DNA of 43,610 nt, from positions 1 to 43,610 of the forward strand of contig BBXU01000782.1 in NCBI GenBank assembly GCA_001598975.1, in the 5' to 3' direction. Shown in pieces: positions 21,192 to 32,499 of this stretch. The translations under genes and the position numbers were made by a program. The notes under the pieces were generated by a model. The model had not been told where the DNA came from, searched no databases, and saw only the letters and a program-made list of their open reading frames with translations. The stretch is from Parachlorella kessleri. Taxonomy: Eukaryota; Chlorophyta; Trebouxiophyceae; Chlorellales; Chlorellaceae. Positions within the stretch are counted from its first letter, which is position 1. Each line of letters starts with the position of its first letter.

Positions 21192-22712
21192 CCCAAGTGA
21201 GGTCTTCTTTCAACTTGCCTGGGGCATAGTTTTTGGCCTCCAGATAGGTGTTGGCGGTGTCCATGACCAGCACGGTGGCAGGCGCTATGAGCCCAATGAG
21301 GCCGGCACGGAACTTGTGTACTGAACGTGTCACCAGCAGGCCCAAGTGAGGTCTTCTTTCAACTTGCCTGGGGCATAGTTTTTGGCCTCCAGATAGGTGT
21401 TGGCGGTGTCCATGACCAGCACGGTGGCAGGCGCTATGAGCCCAATGAGGCCGGCACGGAACTTGTGTACTGAACGTGTCACCAGCACGATTGGCACCAG
21501 CACGACCAGGAAGAACTCTGCAGGAGGGTAACCAAGATACGCAGGGCTCAGGAAATCGGCCACACTGCGCTTAAGGTCGCGTCTGGGCCAGACGGGCACA
21601 GAAATGAAAGTAGTACAGAAATCCTTCTGGGACAGCTCCAATGCAGTTTGAGGGTCACACTGCATGCTGTTAGATGCTCATGCTGCCCATGGCGGCATGT
21701 GTGAACATTGCTGCACTCACCGTAGAACGTTATCCACCATGTGTAGCTGAATAGCCTGCAGAGTGAAAGTGGTGACTCGGAGGGTAGCATGCATCATTGG
21801 GCACACCTCCACCATGTGCATCAATGCCAGTCAAGGTTCTACCTCCCAGTTGCCTGCATGTCGTGAGGCCAGCAGGCAGCACCTGCTTCAAAGGAAGGGC
21901 GTTCTAAATCCATCAACTAAGCACTGGGCGACTTGAACACTGTGTCAGGTGAAGTACGGTGAACCCCACTCACTTGTCGCAGCGCACGGGCCCCAAGTAG
22001 CCTGAAAGGCCGAAGCCCATGCTGTAAAGGTTCACAGCAACAGGGTTTGCTCCCGCCTCTGCCACTTGGGCATAGCCATCCAGGTTGGCGGAGCCGCAAA
22101 TCTGCAGCGAGTCACAGTGGCATGGTTGTCCACATCTTGTCACGGGGGATGCCTGCTTGGCATGGGTGGCGCCTTGTTGGTTCCAGTGCGGCCATGATGC
22201 GCACTAGCAAGCCCAGGCTCGGCATTGATGTAGGTCCCTGGTAAGAGTCCCACTAATCAGATTGCGCCGCCAATGAATTGTTCACAAAGTGTTCCACGGA
22301 GACGGGGAGGCCACAAAGCGAGCAGCGTTTTGCAGCAGCACAGAGTGCCAGGTCAGGTGGCCCGGCCACCGCTACGATTGCGCCTGCTGAGCAGCATCTG
22401 TGCACTGCTTTGCACATGTGGACCCCGACCACAGCAAGGCCCAAGGAAAGGCATCACAAGGTCACGGTTACATACCACCGGTAACTCACTTGCTGGAGAC
22501 CAGCAACTCCTCCCAGAAGTATAGCAAAGGCTGCAGGCAAGACGGTGAGTCTGTTGGGGATGGGGTTCCAAGCTGGCCATGCCATGCCAGTGGCCCTGAT
22601 TGAGCAGCAGGCTCTAGCTAGCTTTTGCTTGCTTCATGAGCAGTAATGGCTTGCCTGCGAACTCCAAGAACCACGCCAGCCACAGCAGTCCTTCGGCTGC
22701 TCCCATTGCCAT
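20550..22712 (-). CDS. Four-helix membrane protein, long type, with two GC-AG introns
   Basis: Exons 22712-22655, 22530-22490, 22101-21974, 21755-21721, 21517-21368, 20977-20855 and 20713-20550 join in phase (1,0,2,1,1,1) to 232 residues. Helix 1 is LAWFLEFAAFAILLGGVAGL. The loop has ICGSANLDGYAQ and GYLGPVRCDKLFSYTWWITF. Helices 2-3 are FLVVLVPIVLVTRSVHKFRA and GLIGLIAPATVLVMDTANTY; helix 4 is TVVAGAIIASVANFLKLICL. The tail is rich in Thr/Ala/Pro (PPGTVPVSTTVGTTTYVAP) and ends AAV, as in relatives. Introns 1 (AG|GCAAGC) and 5 (AG|GCAAGT) use GC donors; only these keep the homologous frame. The 123-base helix 4 exon has exactly the same length as in three relatives. A 149-bp tandem duplication covers the exon 5 end and its donor. 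Function unknown. Confidence 0.86.
21148..21190 (+). repeat. (GCA)n microsatellite, about 14 units
   Basis: Lies in intron 5 of the 20550-22712 gene, directly beside the 149-bp duplication. Confidence 0.95.
21190..21487 (+). repeat. Exact 149-bp tandem duplication across an exon-intron border
   Basis: 21190-21338 and 21339-21487 appear identical. Each unit holds the 3' part of the exon (from VTRSVHKFRA to NYAP on -), its GC donor and the first bases of the intron. The upstream unit in gene order (21339-21487) is contiguous with the intact exon; the second lies in the intron. Reading through the junction reaches an in-frame TGA quickly, so use of the first donor is needed for the family protein. 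Confidence 0.93.
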
Positions 22713-24457
22713 GGTGTGCTAGTCTCTTCCTGGGTTCCTGGGCAGTTCTGGGAACCTATGGACTCTACCAAGCCACCTCATGTGCCGCTCGCATTGGGTT
22801 GTTCCCTATTCGTCCCCTCTAGATGCCTTGTCAGTGCAGCTTCCACCCAGGTAGCAGGCCTGCTTCTGGGGACAAGGCCATGCATGGTCCAATTGGCAAA
22901 TATACATGGCCCGTTGCATGAGTCAACACAGTTGCTGAGCACCCACAAACTGTAGCTGCATGTTGTGCTTAGATCTTTACTACGATCTTAGCTTATAAGC
23001 CTCAGAGGCCACAAATTGCTATATGCATACCCCCAGGCAGCACCTACAGCTCCGTCGATCATGGAAGGCTAGGCCTCCCTGTGGGCAGTGCTACCAGCCC
23101 ACCTGCCTTCACAGTATATACCCAAAGTAACCACCTGGCCAGCTGTTGAGCTTACACGCCACCCTTAGCATGCCACCAGCGTTTAGAGGCGTGGGAGAAG
23201 GCATGCACCAAGTACAACCAAACTTACGATCACAAGCAATGCTGGCAAGCTAAGCACCAGCTGTAAGGACAAGGACTACCCCACCGATCCCACCAGCTGG
23301 TCAGCCCAACCGGACAACCAACACCAACGCTGGCCCAATATGTTGGAAGAACTGAGAACTCACAGACACACACCCAGAGCCAGAAGACTAACCCACGAAC
23401 ATCCATGCATGGTAGTATTTCAGTCCTGGTGCATGGCGGCAGGCTTACGACACTCTGTGCCAGAGGCTAAGAAACAAACTATGTACCTGTTGCAGTACAA
23501 TGCGCCCAGGGCAATCCACTTCCCCCTGCCACCGCCCACTCACAAGTCCAAGGACAGGGAGGCAGCCGCAAGAGCAGATATGTAACAGTCAGAATATGCT
23601 GCACTTACACTTGACGCACCGGCTGCTGGACTTGGCTGCACCAACCAACCCTCAACACAAGCAAGCAAGAGCTGCACTCCCACGAAGGTGAAACAGCAGG
23701 AGCGCAGTACTAAAGCATGGGCAGAGGACAAGGCACGCATATTACGTGGTGGTAGGCTAGTACGGCACCAAAACTCAATGACATTCTTGTTAGCAGCAAT
23801 CACTAGAGTATGTTCTGCAGGTACCGTGAAAAACCTGCTCCTGTTCCCAAGCTGAACGAAGACAACAAGCACAGCATGCTCCCATCTGGTTGCGTTTCTA
23901 GGATATGTACCCAGTGCAAGGGCCACTGAAGACGGTTCAGGCTTGATGAGTTTGGAAACACAGCATTTTCAGACCTCTCGAACACACACACATGTCCCAT
24001 ACACGCACAACCATATCCTTGGCGCTTTGGTCACCCGCTACGGACCCTAAGATTCCTCGCTCTGACCTTCAGTGATCCAGCACAGGCTCAGTCCCTCCAG
24101 CGGTCCGCGGCTTCATCGCACATGAATCCAATGCCACTGGGAAGACCGGCACTCACATTGGCAGTCACCGTCTCATAGTCCTGCTCACCCCTAGTTATCA
24201 GCTTACTCTTGCCGCTAATGGTGCCAAATTCCCTCAGCAATGAGAACCACGCAACTGTGGCGCTGCTGCACGTTCCATCCTCCAGCCTCCGAGTGGCCTC
24301 CCAAGCCACACAGGCACTCTCTCCGCGCTCTCAGATCTCGATCTCGACACTGGCAGGTGCGACAGGGATGCAGCGCCCTGTCAGATGGCCACTCCTCTCC
24401 TTGACCATTGACGCATTTGACGCCAGGCCAGGTGGCCATCCCTCCTTGCCGACCCCC
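22713..24457. other. Promoter of the 20550-22712 gene and 3' region of the SYLF gene
   Basis: Two - strand genes face head to tail across this interval. Open frames at 23540-23926 and 24088-24309 (-) look partly protein-like but have no family and no phase-compatible partners; the second probably lies in the SYLF gene 3' untranslated region. Confidence 0.35.
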
Positions 24458-27400
24458 TCAAGTCTCAACGGTGGTGGGCATGACAGGGATGCGGCGGTCT
24501 GGGTCAAAGCCGGCGGTCATGCGCTCCAGACTGGCGGACACGCGGGAGGGGGGTGTGGGGGACTTCCCAGACTGCAGACAGTGGGTGAAAGGTGCAGAGG
24601 AATGATGTATGCTATATACAAGACGGGAAGCAAGGGACAGGGGCTCCGGCCCCCCGGACTGCATAGACAGGGTAAAACGGTCACATACTGGCATGCCGCT
24701 ATAAGCCACCACACAGCCGCCGAGTTTGGCCTTAAGAATGAACCAACTACAAAGGACAAGCTATGCTCAATGAATGAATTGCAAGATATGGATGAGTGCC
24801 TCTCAACAAGCAACCGCAGCTCCGGCGGGTTCATCTCCACCATCTCCCCATTGCCTCCTTCACAGGCTGAAAGCCCGTTGGCAAGTCATTACAGCACTCG
24901 CCTCCACCCTGCAGCTGCTCTTCTCAGAGGGTGGCTGCGAAGCTTGCAGAGCTGTGCCCATCCCACAGACGCATCCCACTTGCGACAACGGCTGCATCAT
25001 GCACACAGAATTGGGTGCCGCACCTCCACCATGGTGTTGAGCTTCATGTAGAGCGCCTCCAGCTCGGGCGGCGGCAGGACAGTACCGCCCAGGATCGCCT
25101 CACTGGTTGTCTCGCTGCCGTACAGCTTGCGGTTTTTGGAGTTGTCCACACTCACAGACCCGCCTGCACCGACCGGGAGAGAGCCCAGAGGTAGGGTAAG
25201 AGGTGGGTGGTAGGGCAGGTCAGATCAGGGATGTGCTTTGGGAGGAGATGGTGCCTGGGGTGTGGCAGCTGCGCGGCCCGCTGACTTGCGCAAGGTTTGA
25301 GAAGGGCTGGCGCAGTGAGGGAGGCAGCTTGTGGCTGTTGCGCAGGAGGCAAGCAAGCAGGCTGTCGATGTCATTACTGGGGCGGCAAATCCAGCTTGTG
25401 CGTGAGCTGTATTAAGAGGGTACGGTACCACCCCCAGGGGAGAGGCGGGAGGCACAGGAACAACCGGATACAGTTTACAACAGCACGGACACCTTGCCGC
25501 TCTCACCTGCCAGTGAAAAGTCCACCATGAAGCCTGCAGGTGAGACCACAAGGCAAGGCATCAGCTCACAGCAGCGCAAGGTGCAGCCGTGTCTGTTGGA
25601 ACCTCGAGCAAGCGACAAAGAGCGAGCGAGCAACCAGCAGGAGAAGCAAAGGCATGATGGACCCACATGAACCTGCGAGTCAAGGCATCATTTCCCGTCC
25701 CACAACTGGTAATTGTGCTTGAGTAGGCTCAGGCTTGGGTGCCAGGCAAAGGTGCAAGCGCCCTACTGACATCCAGCTATACCCCTCGTCTTTGTTGGAA
25801 GCGCAATGATGCTGACGCTCCACCATGGACAACAGCTTCGCAGACTTGCACACCCTTAGTAAAGGCGTGCGCCTGAGAGGTACACGTCAACGGGTCCGAA
25901 AAACCAGCACAACGTCACTCTGTGCCTACAAGTACTAACCCTTACCTGAGGCGTGGGTTATGGACACGATGTCCGCGTCCAGGTTGGAGGTGGCAATTAC
26001 GTCAGACTTGTTCTCTATCTGAGGCGCAAACGCCACCATGCTTTGGTCCATGCCCAGCAAGGTGTGCCTGCATGAGTGGCAGGATGAACAGAGCAGCACC
26101 GTTGGCATGAAGAACCATCTAGGTCCAGGCACAGCACGGGACAGTTGCTGCAGACACAGCAGGCAAGGGAGCGCATCTAGGCCACTGCACGTTGGCGCGG
26201 CGTCACTGTGACAACCAACACAAGCCCCGCATGCCTTGCCCAGACGCCTTACAGCACGCTGCCTTAGCCTGCATTCATCAGCCAAGCAAAGGACACGGGG
26301 AGTGCGCCCGTACAGTCCAGGATACCTCCATCCTCTGCTACACCCGAAAGAACAACAGGCAGGGAAGCCGCTCACGCGCCAGGCACGGTACCTGACAGCT
26401 CCGTCTGTCGTACCACCCCCCTATCTCCCGTGTACGGGGGATACAGCGGAGACCAACAGGCAGGCAAGGCCATCTACTTACGAGCCATGCATGAGCCGCC
26501 GGACCGTCTTATCCGTCATGGCCACCATAAAGGTCTCCGCCCTCTCAACGCCCATAAGGATGCCCAGCTCCGCCACGCTCAGCTGCAGCAGCAAGACAGG
26601 GGCGTGGCAAGCACACGGCCTTGATTCACAGTGGGGGAAGAAGAGCCGGTTTTTGGGCACTGTAAGCAGGGACAATCCAAGGAGCAGGCGCAATCTGATC
26701 TTAGGCTCTGCACTAAACATGAAGTCAGAGCGTGGGACAGGGTTGGACAGTACATCCTGCCCATGACACCTCAGGTAAGTAGGGGTTGAGGGGACACATG
26801 CAGCGCTCAATGGGTATCGGTTGGTAGCCTCTTAGGTACGGATGCCCCTGGCCAGGTATGCTGTGCTTCCTGCCTATGCTGGTACAGCTAGTCTGCCCTC
26901 GTTAAGGTGCAGGTTCAGTGCAATATAGCATATTACGCAGTAAGGGTCTCTATCTGGCACAGCGGCACCTTCCTTGCTGGCCAGCTGAACCCTCTGGCGA
27001 CGATCACCGGACATGACAGCGGAGCCTAGTAGCACAGGTCTACAAGAGGATCACTTGCTCTCGCATGACAAGGAGTCTCACCGACAAGAAGAGAGGAGCT
27101 GACCAGCGAGGGGGCAGGTTGGGAGCCGCAGGCGGCAGCTTGGCCAGCATGAAGCCGTGGCCACCCCTGTAGCCTGCCACGAACCCTGCAGCGGGCATAC
27201 AAGATGCTGAGTTGCCTGCCATCCGTCTGCCCAACGCACTCACATCAGATGCGCTGGCACCAACCTCGCCGCTAGCATTCTCTCGGACGGGTGACTCAGT
27301 CGTTGTGTGCAGCCCATATTGCAAGGTTTAAGCCGGGTTCGTGTGGGTTCAGCGAGCTGAAGGCCTGACTTTACAGGTCTAGCCCAACACTTGCCTGCTT

Positions 27401-27560
27401 TCGTAGACCACGTGAACAGCACAGCCTTGCAGCCGCCCATGTAAAAGCTGCTCAGAGGACCGCATGTCTTGTATTTCTTCGAACAGACGTCACCAAGCTT
27501 GCTCAAAAGGGCCAACCCTTCCTCACAGGCGCCCGCAAGGTCTGAATGATGCCCCGACAT
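24458..27560 (-). CDS. SYLF (Ysc84/SH3YL1-type) lipid-binding domain protein
   Basis: Exons 27560-27395, 27185-27082, 26582-26482, 26067-25946, 25533-25507, 25163-25024 and 24571-24458 join in phase (1,0,2,1,1,0) to 257 residues. SYLF hallmarks appear in order: FYMGGCKAVLFTWSTKAGF (family: IP...+..+KG+.+...++AG), YRGGHGFMLAKL with RWSAP (RGGSG+...R..G.WSAP), AETFMVAMTDKTVRRLMHG, DADIVSITHASGFMVDFSLA (..Y..S+G+F.G.SL), and DNSKNRKLYGSETTSEAILG with PPPELEALYMKL. SYLF domains bind phosphoinositides and, in yeast and animals, act with actin and endocytic proteins; there is no SH3 or FYVE domain here. The protein ends soon after the domain with a short Ser/Pro tail. Intron 1 uses a GC donor (AG|GCAAGT). 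The glycine-rich segment after WSAP is shorter than usual. Cytosolic or membrane-associated. Confidence 0.88.
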
Positions 27561-29104
27561 GGTTTGCTTTGCTGCAGATGTTACTTAAGATGAAAAACCA
27601 ACCTGCCAAACGGGAAGGGATGATTTGGTGTCTCGACACGTCAGCTAGTCCCTTCCCGCGGCGGCTACATGCTCTCGTGCACTAAACATGAACCGAATCA
27701 TACCATTTTCCGTTGTGCCGCCTGCAAGGCTGCTACTATTGCAAAATGTTTCTTTCGCAGCTGCCTGGAAGGTTTGCGCGCTGGCGCCCACCAGGCGCCC
27801 CATCCTCACGTGGCTGTCTTTGTCTTCACTCCCTAACTGTGGTTTGACTGTCAGCCAGCCCAGCTTGTTTTGCTGCAGCAAGCTGCTCCAGCACGAGGTG
27901 GGCCTAGAGGTCAAATTGGTTGTCCCTGTGCTCTTATAACCCATCCCTTGGCTAGCGAAGCCTGCCAGTGATCACAACGGCAATGGCGCTGGTGCAGGTT
28001 TGGGCTTTCAAGACGGGCAGCACATCAGACTCGTGCACTTGGTGAGCTAGCAGAGATAGCAGTGACCTTAGTGGTGTTGCTCAGCCTTCTGGTGCCCATT
28101 GCCTGAAGTTGTTTGCGGTTGCAGATAACAGCCGCGCGTAAGCGTTGCCATGGATGCCTGGCCAGTTGAGCACAGGGCTGCTTGCAGCTGCTGGGTCTCC
28201 TCACCTGTAAGCTAAAGCCACACCCAAACGCCAACAAACCCTGAGAACTACCACCACGCCAACTGTACAGGAGCCAGCCCCAGTATGCCTCGGGCAAAAA
28301 ATCTGCCCTATTTCAACTTGCAGGACCCTCATCTCCACCATTTTGTAGCTAATTTCGTTCTGATTCACAACTTCTCTTCCAGGGTCAGGCATGCTTTAAC
28401 CCAACTCAGGGAAGCTCTTACCCATGTCATTTTTTTGCGGTGAAGTGTGGGCCACATGGAGATAAACACCGTATCATGTCATAGCTGTACGCTTAGTTAA
28501 CTAGGCTACTTCCCCACTTCCTTTTCACCTCATATACTTCTTTATTTGCTTATGTTACAGGGCACTGACTACCCACATCTTTCTCTAAGCAGTTGAGTTT
28601 CATATCAAGCCCACATGGCCGCATACCTTCCTTCAACCGGCCGAATTGCATATAGCCAGAAAGAAGCTTCAACCAAGAGGCAAAAACCAACAAAATTAAA
28701 GCATCCTCCCACTGCCAACCACAACTCGAGGCACAGCTCTGGCCCACCTCCACACTCACTATGCACACAACATTCTATATGCAAGAGTTTTAGGGCCACG
28801 CCCAAGAGATAGCGCCAACAGTCGGTTGATGTCCTACTCTTCAACGGTCACTTGACTGGCAGATTTCAATGAAACTGAAGAGAAAATTGCTCTCACCCTT
28901 CCACCAGGATCATTTGAATGAAGAAATTTCACACACCATCTCACATTCTCGAAGAACTGTCAGGACATTTTGCTGTCAAGCTACAGCACATCCTAAAACA
29001 TTTCCCAAATGCAGCACTAAGCCCTTGCTCCTAGGACCTAAGATTGCTTTGGTAGTACAACCGAGCTACATGCACAGCATGAGCACATGCACCTAGGACT
29101 CAGC
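27561..29104. other. Promoter of the SYLF gene and 3' region of the 29105 gene
   Basis: No supported exon. Frames at 27645-27944 (both strands) have no family match by eye. TTACA at 28555-28559 (TGTAA on -) could be the poly(A) signal of the 29105-30989 gene, but lies about 550 bases from its stop. Confidence 0.35.
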
Positions 29105-30989
29105 TCAGACCACAGCAGCAGTGGTGGTAGACTGCACGTTAGTGGCCACTGGGGTGGTGCCAGGGGCAGCAGTGGTGGTGGTGTGCGTCTCACCATAGCC
29201 ATACCCCTTGTTGTAGTTGCCTGCAATGGCAGTCAGCATTACCTATTTCAAGATCGGCTTGGACAACATTAGCTCACTGTGCCCTTGCTGCACTAGCTGC
29301 AGATGCATGCCGCAGGAAAGGTGATAATCATTAAATGCCATTCGGCTACGAGCTGGTCAGTCCACTACACCCATGGTCCTCCCTTGGGCACCTCCAAATA
29401 CCACAACTTGGCTTTGATTACAGGCTCACAGCAGCCAGGATCCCTGCTCACCTGTGCGCTCCTCCCAAGAGGCCTTCTCATCATGGTAGCCCATCAGCCA
29501 GATTTGCAGCATGTTGGCGATGGCACTGATGATCGCACCGGCAAACACAACCTTGGTGCGCTTGATGAACAGGCCTGCATTGCAGAAAGACAGCATTCTT
29601 GGAGACAGCATTCTCCAAGAGTCAAAACCACTAGCGATAACACCGCTCCAATGCCTTTCTAGATGGATCAGGCAAGGCCATTGTGAATGGACCAAGCATA
29701 GATGGACCAAGCATAGAAAACATGAAACATGCTCCATGCTATATCACTGACAGTCTGTATCGCAAGCTCCTTAGTAGTAGTGGACACGGACCAAAATTAG
29801 GAGCTGACACAACCACGTCTGCACTAGTGCCAGCCGGAGACGCAGGCTATATGATTTCTTGCTGTGCTAGTCAAACCATACTGAAGGGATCCGAAATGCA
29901 CAGCCCTGCTGAGTACTCACTGTCAGGCACAGAGGGGGCAGATGTGTACCACAGGTAGGTGTTAGCAGTGTCCATCAGCAGCACAGTCACCACAGCCAGG
30001 AAGCCGATGAGGCCGACACGGAATTTGTGGATGGTGCGGCTGAACAGATGGAAGGCGACAGCACCCCACACAAACAGCTCTGCACAGGGAAGGACACACC
30101 ACCTAAAAATGCAGTCAGCCACCATGCAGTCAATCACAGAGCAATCACAAGGGTCCATGGTATGACACATGTCTCGCTGGTCACCAGCCATGCACCCAGG
30201 CAGGCACAGCAGGGCTAGGGAACTTGGCCCTACTGGACACCTGGCTGGACACCTGCAGTCCAGCCAGCCAATACTCATTTCATGTAGTTTTCACGTTAAG
30301 TTGTAGTACGACCAAGACTTACGGAAGAAGGTAATCCACCAGGTGTAGCGGAAATATTTGTGGCAGCTGGTATTGTAGGGCCTGCAGGATGTTAGCCAAC
30401 AACCAGGGTTGTCAGCAAGGTAGTCCAAAGATAACGAGCACCCCGCCTCATCCCCCTTGCCAACATATGCCCCAGGTTAACGGCACAGACTATCGCGTTG
30501 CAATGGCTCAATTGATCAGTGTTGGTTTTCCAGCAGCCTGCAGCACTCACATGTAGTGCACGAAGTACGAGGTCGGGTTGGCGCCTGGGATGTCATTGCA
30601 CCTCTGCAGTATCAGGAAATGAATTTTGTTTTTACAACTTCCTATCGTCCATGCATCTATCTGCCAACAAAGGCCCATACGCCTACGACAGCACTGTGCA
30701 CCCACAGCACTGTAAGCCAGCTGCTACCGTTACAAGTGTCACCATCCGTCAGCAGGCGTCAGGGACGGCCCAGGAGGACACTACCAGATACTGCTGCCAG
30801 TACGTGCAGGTGCCTCCAGACGCTTGTTTACTGTCCACTCGTCCCACAATTGATAAAGCCTTATCAACCAGCCACACTCACCGCCTGGAGGGCTGCCAGG
30901 CCGCCGATCAACACGCCAAAGCCGCAGAAGGCCAGGAAGTGGGCAATCCAGATCAGGAAGCCGTGCTTGTAGCCTCCGAACATAGCCAT
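29105..30989 (-). CDS. Four-helix membrane protein, long type with Thr/Pro tail
   Basis: Exons 30989-30882, 30603-30551, 30381-30323, 30079-29921, 29574-29452 and 29220-29105 join in phase (0,2,1,1,1) to 205 residues. Helix 1 is AHFLAFCGFGVLIGGLAALQ (about residues 16-35). The outer loop has RCNDIPG and an NTS glycosylation site in PYNTSCHKYFRYTWWITFF. Helices 2-3 are LFVWGAVAFHLF and VGLIGFLAVVTVLLMDTANT; helix 4 is KVVFAGAIISAIANMLQIWL followed by HDEKASWEERTG. The tail, about residues 168-205, is KGYGYG, then a Thr run, PGTTPVATNVQSTTTAAVV. All introns are GT-AG. The intron within TWWITFF|Q matches the one in the 20550 gene, not that of the 38793 gene. Plasma membrane or endomembrane by topology; function unknown. 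Confidence 0.89.
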
Positions 30990-32499
30990 GGCTGCCTTGC
31001 TGCGTGGTCAAGAGAGTCCCTGCAGCCATGAGCCATCCCAGTCAGACTCGTGCCACTGCGCGTTGAGCATCGCTTGGCCGCCATGCTGCCAGGGGGCGGC
31101 TGGCACCTTGCAGTCAGCTTGATCTACATGAAAGTGAGCATCTTTCGACTTTGGAACACAGAATTGCACGCAGTGACGCACCACATGCCTTTCCGACAAG
31201 GAAGGCAAGACTGTTCATCCGTTATCGACGGGTTCTTACCTGGATGCACACAGCGGCGGGGAGACTGGCAGGCTGGAGAGGCGGACAGGAATGAGTATCG
31301 GAAGGGGACGCAAGCAGGGCTAAGTACCAGCCTGTCGAATGGGGGCAGGCTCCGGTTGGCTGCACCGAAGCTGCCCGCTCAGCTGAGACAGCCAACCAAG
31401 CAACCTTTGACACGGCAGGTGTCAGACTCGGGAAAATTAAGACAGTCTACAAAACATGGCCAGTGCACGCAAAACAGGCTTGTTCCATCGTGCCTCTGGC
31501 ACGTTTGACAGCCTCGCTTTTAGACGTATCTCGGTATTTACGGGGGGGAATACGGAGCTGACTGTGAAGCTACAAACCTCTGACATATTCATCCATTTGT
31601 GTGTAAGGGTACGTTTTCGTGGCATCGCGCTGGATTGAGCGCATCAGGCCAAGCCTCGCCGTGAATACAGCTGCGGACCAACCCGCCGGCGCGTGCCAAA
31701 TGTCTTGGATCCCTTGGACGGCCTATACCAAGCTTATCAGCAGCGAAGCCATGCTAATGTTTTTCAGGAGGCCTCAAAGGCATTTAAACCGGCGTGCAGT
31801 GAGTTTGAGGAAGGTCACCTGGTAACCATGACGTTGGTGATGAAGGAGCCAAGACATTGGTGGAACTGGTGCCGTGTCTACACTCCTTGGATGGACCCTG
31901 GTAGGGATATTTAGATAGGTCTAGGCCCAATATTGACACAATGCGCAACAGAGTGGACCGAGGCTGCCCGGCCCTTATGCCAGCCACCCTGCCAAAGGCT
32001 AAGTTGCTTATGAGTTACAGGAAGGCAAGGCAGGCGTGCAGAGCAGCAGAAAACTCACAATCAGTGGACAGCAACAGCTGCTGCTGCAAAAACACTTCTC
32101 CTATGTTGTGCACAGTTCAGAAAAGCAAGCTGGCCCCGTTCTGTTCATGTTGCGTGAATAATGTCCAGCTAACTTGGCTGGCACCCGATTGCCACATATT
32201 GTGGCGCTGTACAAGAGCAGCCCCATGCAGCTGCTTCCATACGCAGTGCCCCGGTCGGAGAAAGTATGGTACAGCCCCATGTCGATTGTCAGTGCCGCAG
32301 GTATATGCAACCCTCAATGGCCGCTGTGCTGCTCGACAAGCTGCGGGGATCCTTAGGGGTGACCCAGGGGCTGCTGCATTCCTCCCCGCACGGACAGCTG
32401 TGCCCTCTTCTGCTGCTGACCCCTTTACCTCCTCTTACGGCTGAGCAGAGCAGCGGTGGGGAGGTGAAGGCAGCAAGGAGCGCACGAGAGGATGCTCGC
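30990..32499. other. Upstream of the 29105-30989 gene; one orphan frame
   Basis: A + strand frame at 31693-31914 reads plausibly (LDGLYQAYQQRSHANVFQE) but has no ATG-led, spliced or homologous context. TTACA at 32015-32019 (TGTAA on -) may belong to the 3' end of the 32500 gene. Nothing else is supported. Confidence 0.3.

Noticed and set aside
21118..21345. Open frame ending in a run of about 16 cysteines
   Set aside because: It reads through the duplicated exon fragment into the (GCA)n tract on the - strand; intron sequence, not protein.
24088..24309. Possible extra exon of the SYLF gene (EFGTISGKSKLITRGEQDY)
   Set aside because: The SYLF model already closes in frame with a stop at 24458 and the total length divides cleanly. 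No acceptor links this stretch; probably 3' untranslated sequence.
24209..25051. 280-codon open frame on the + strand
   Set aside because: It is antisense to the last exons of the SYLF gene and has no domain; a shadow of real coding sequence.
30519..31031. 170-codon + strand frame
   Set aside because: Antisense to exon 1 and intron 1 of the 29105 gene, with no motif.
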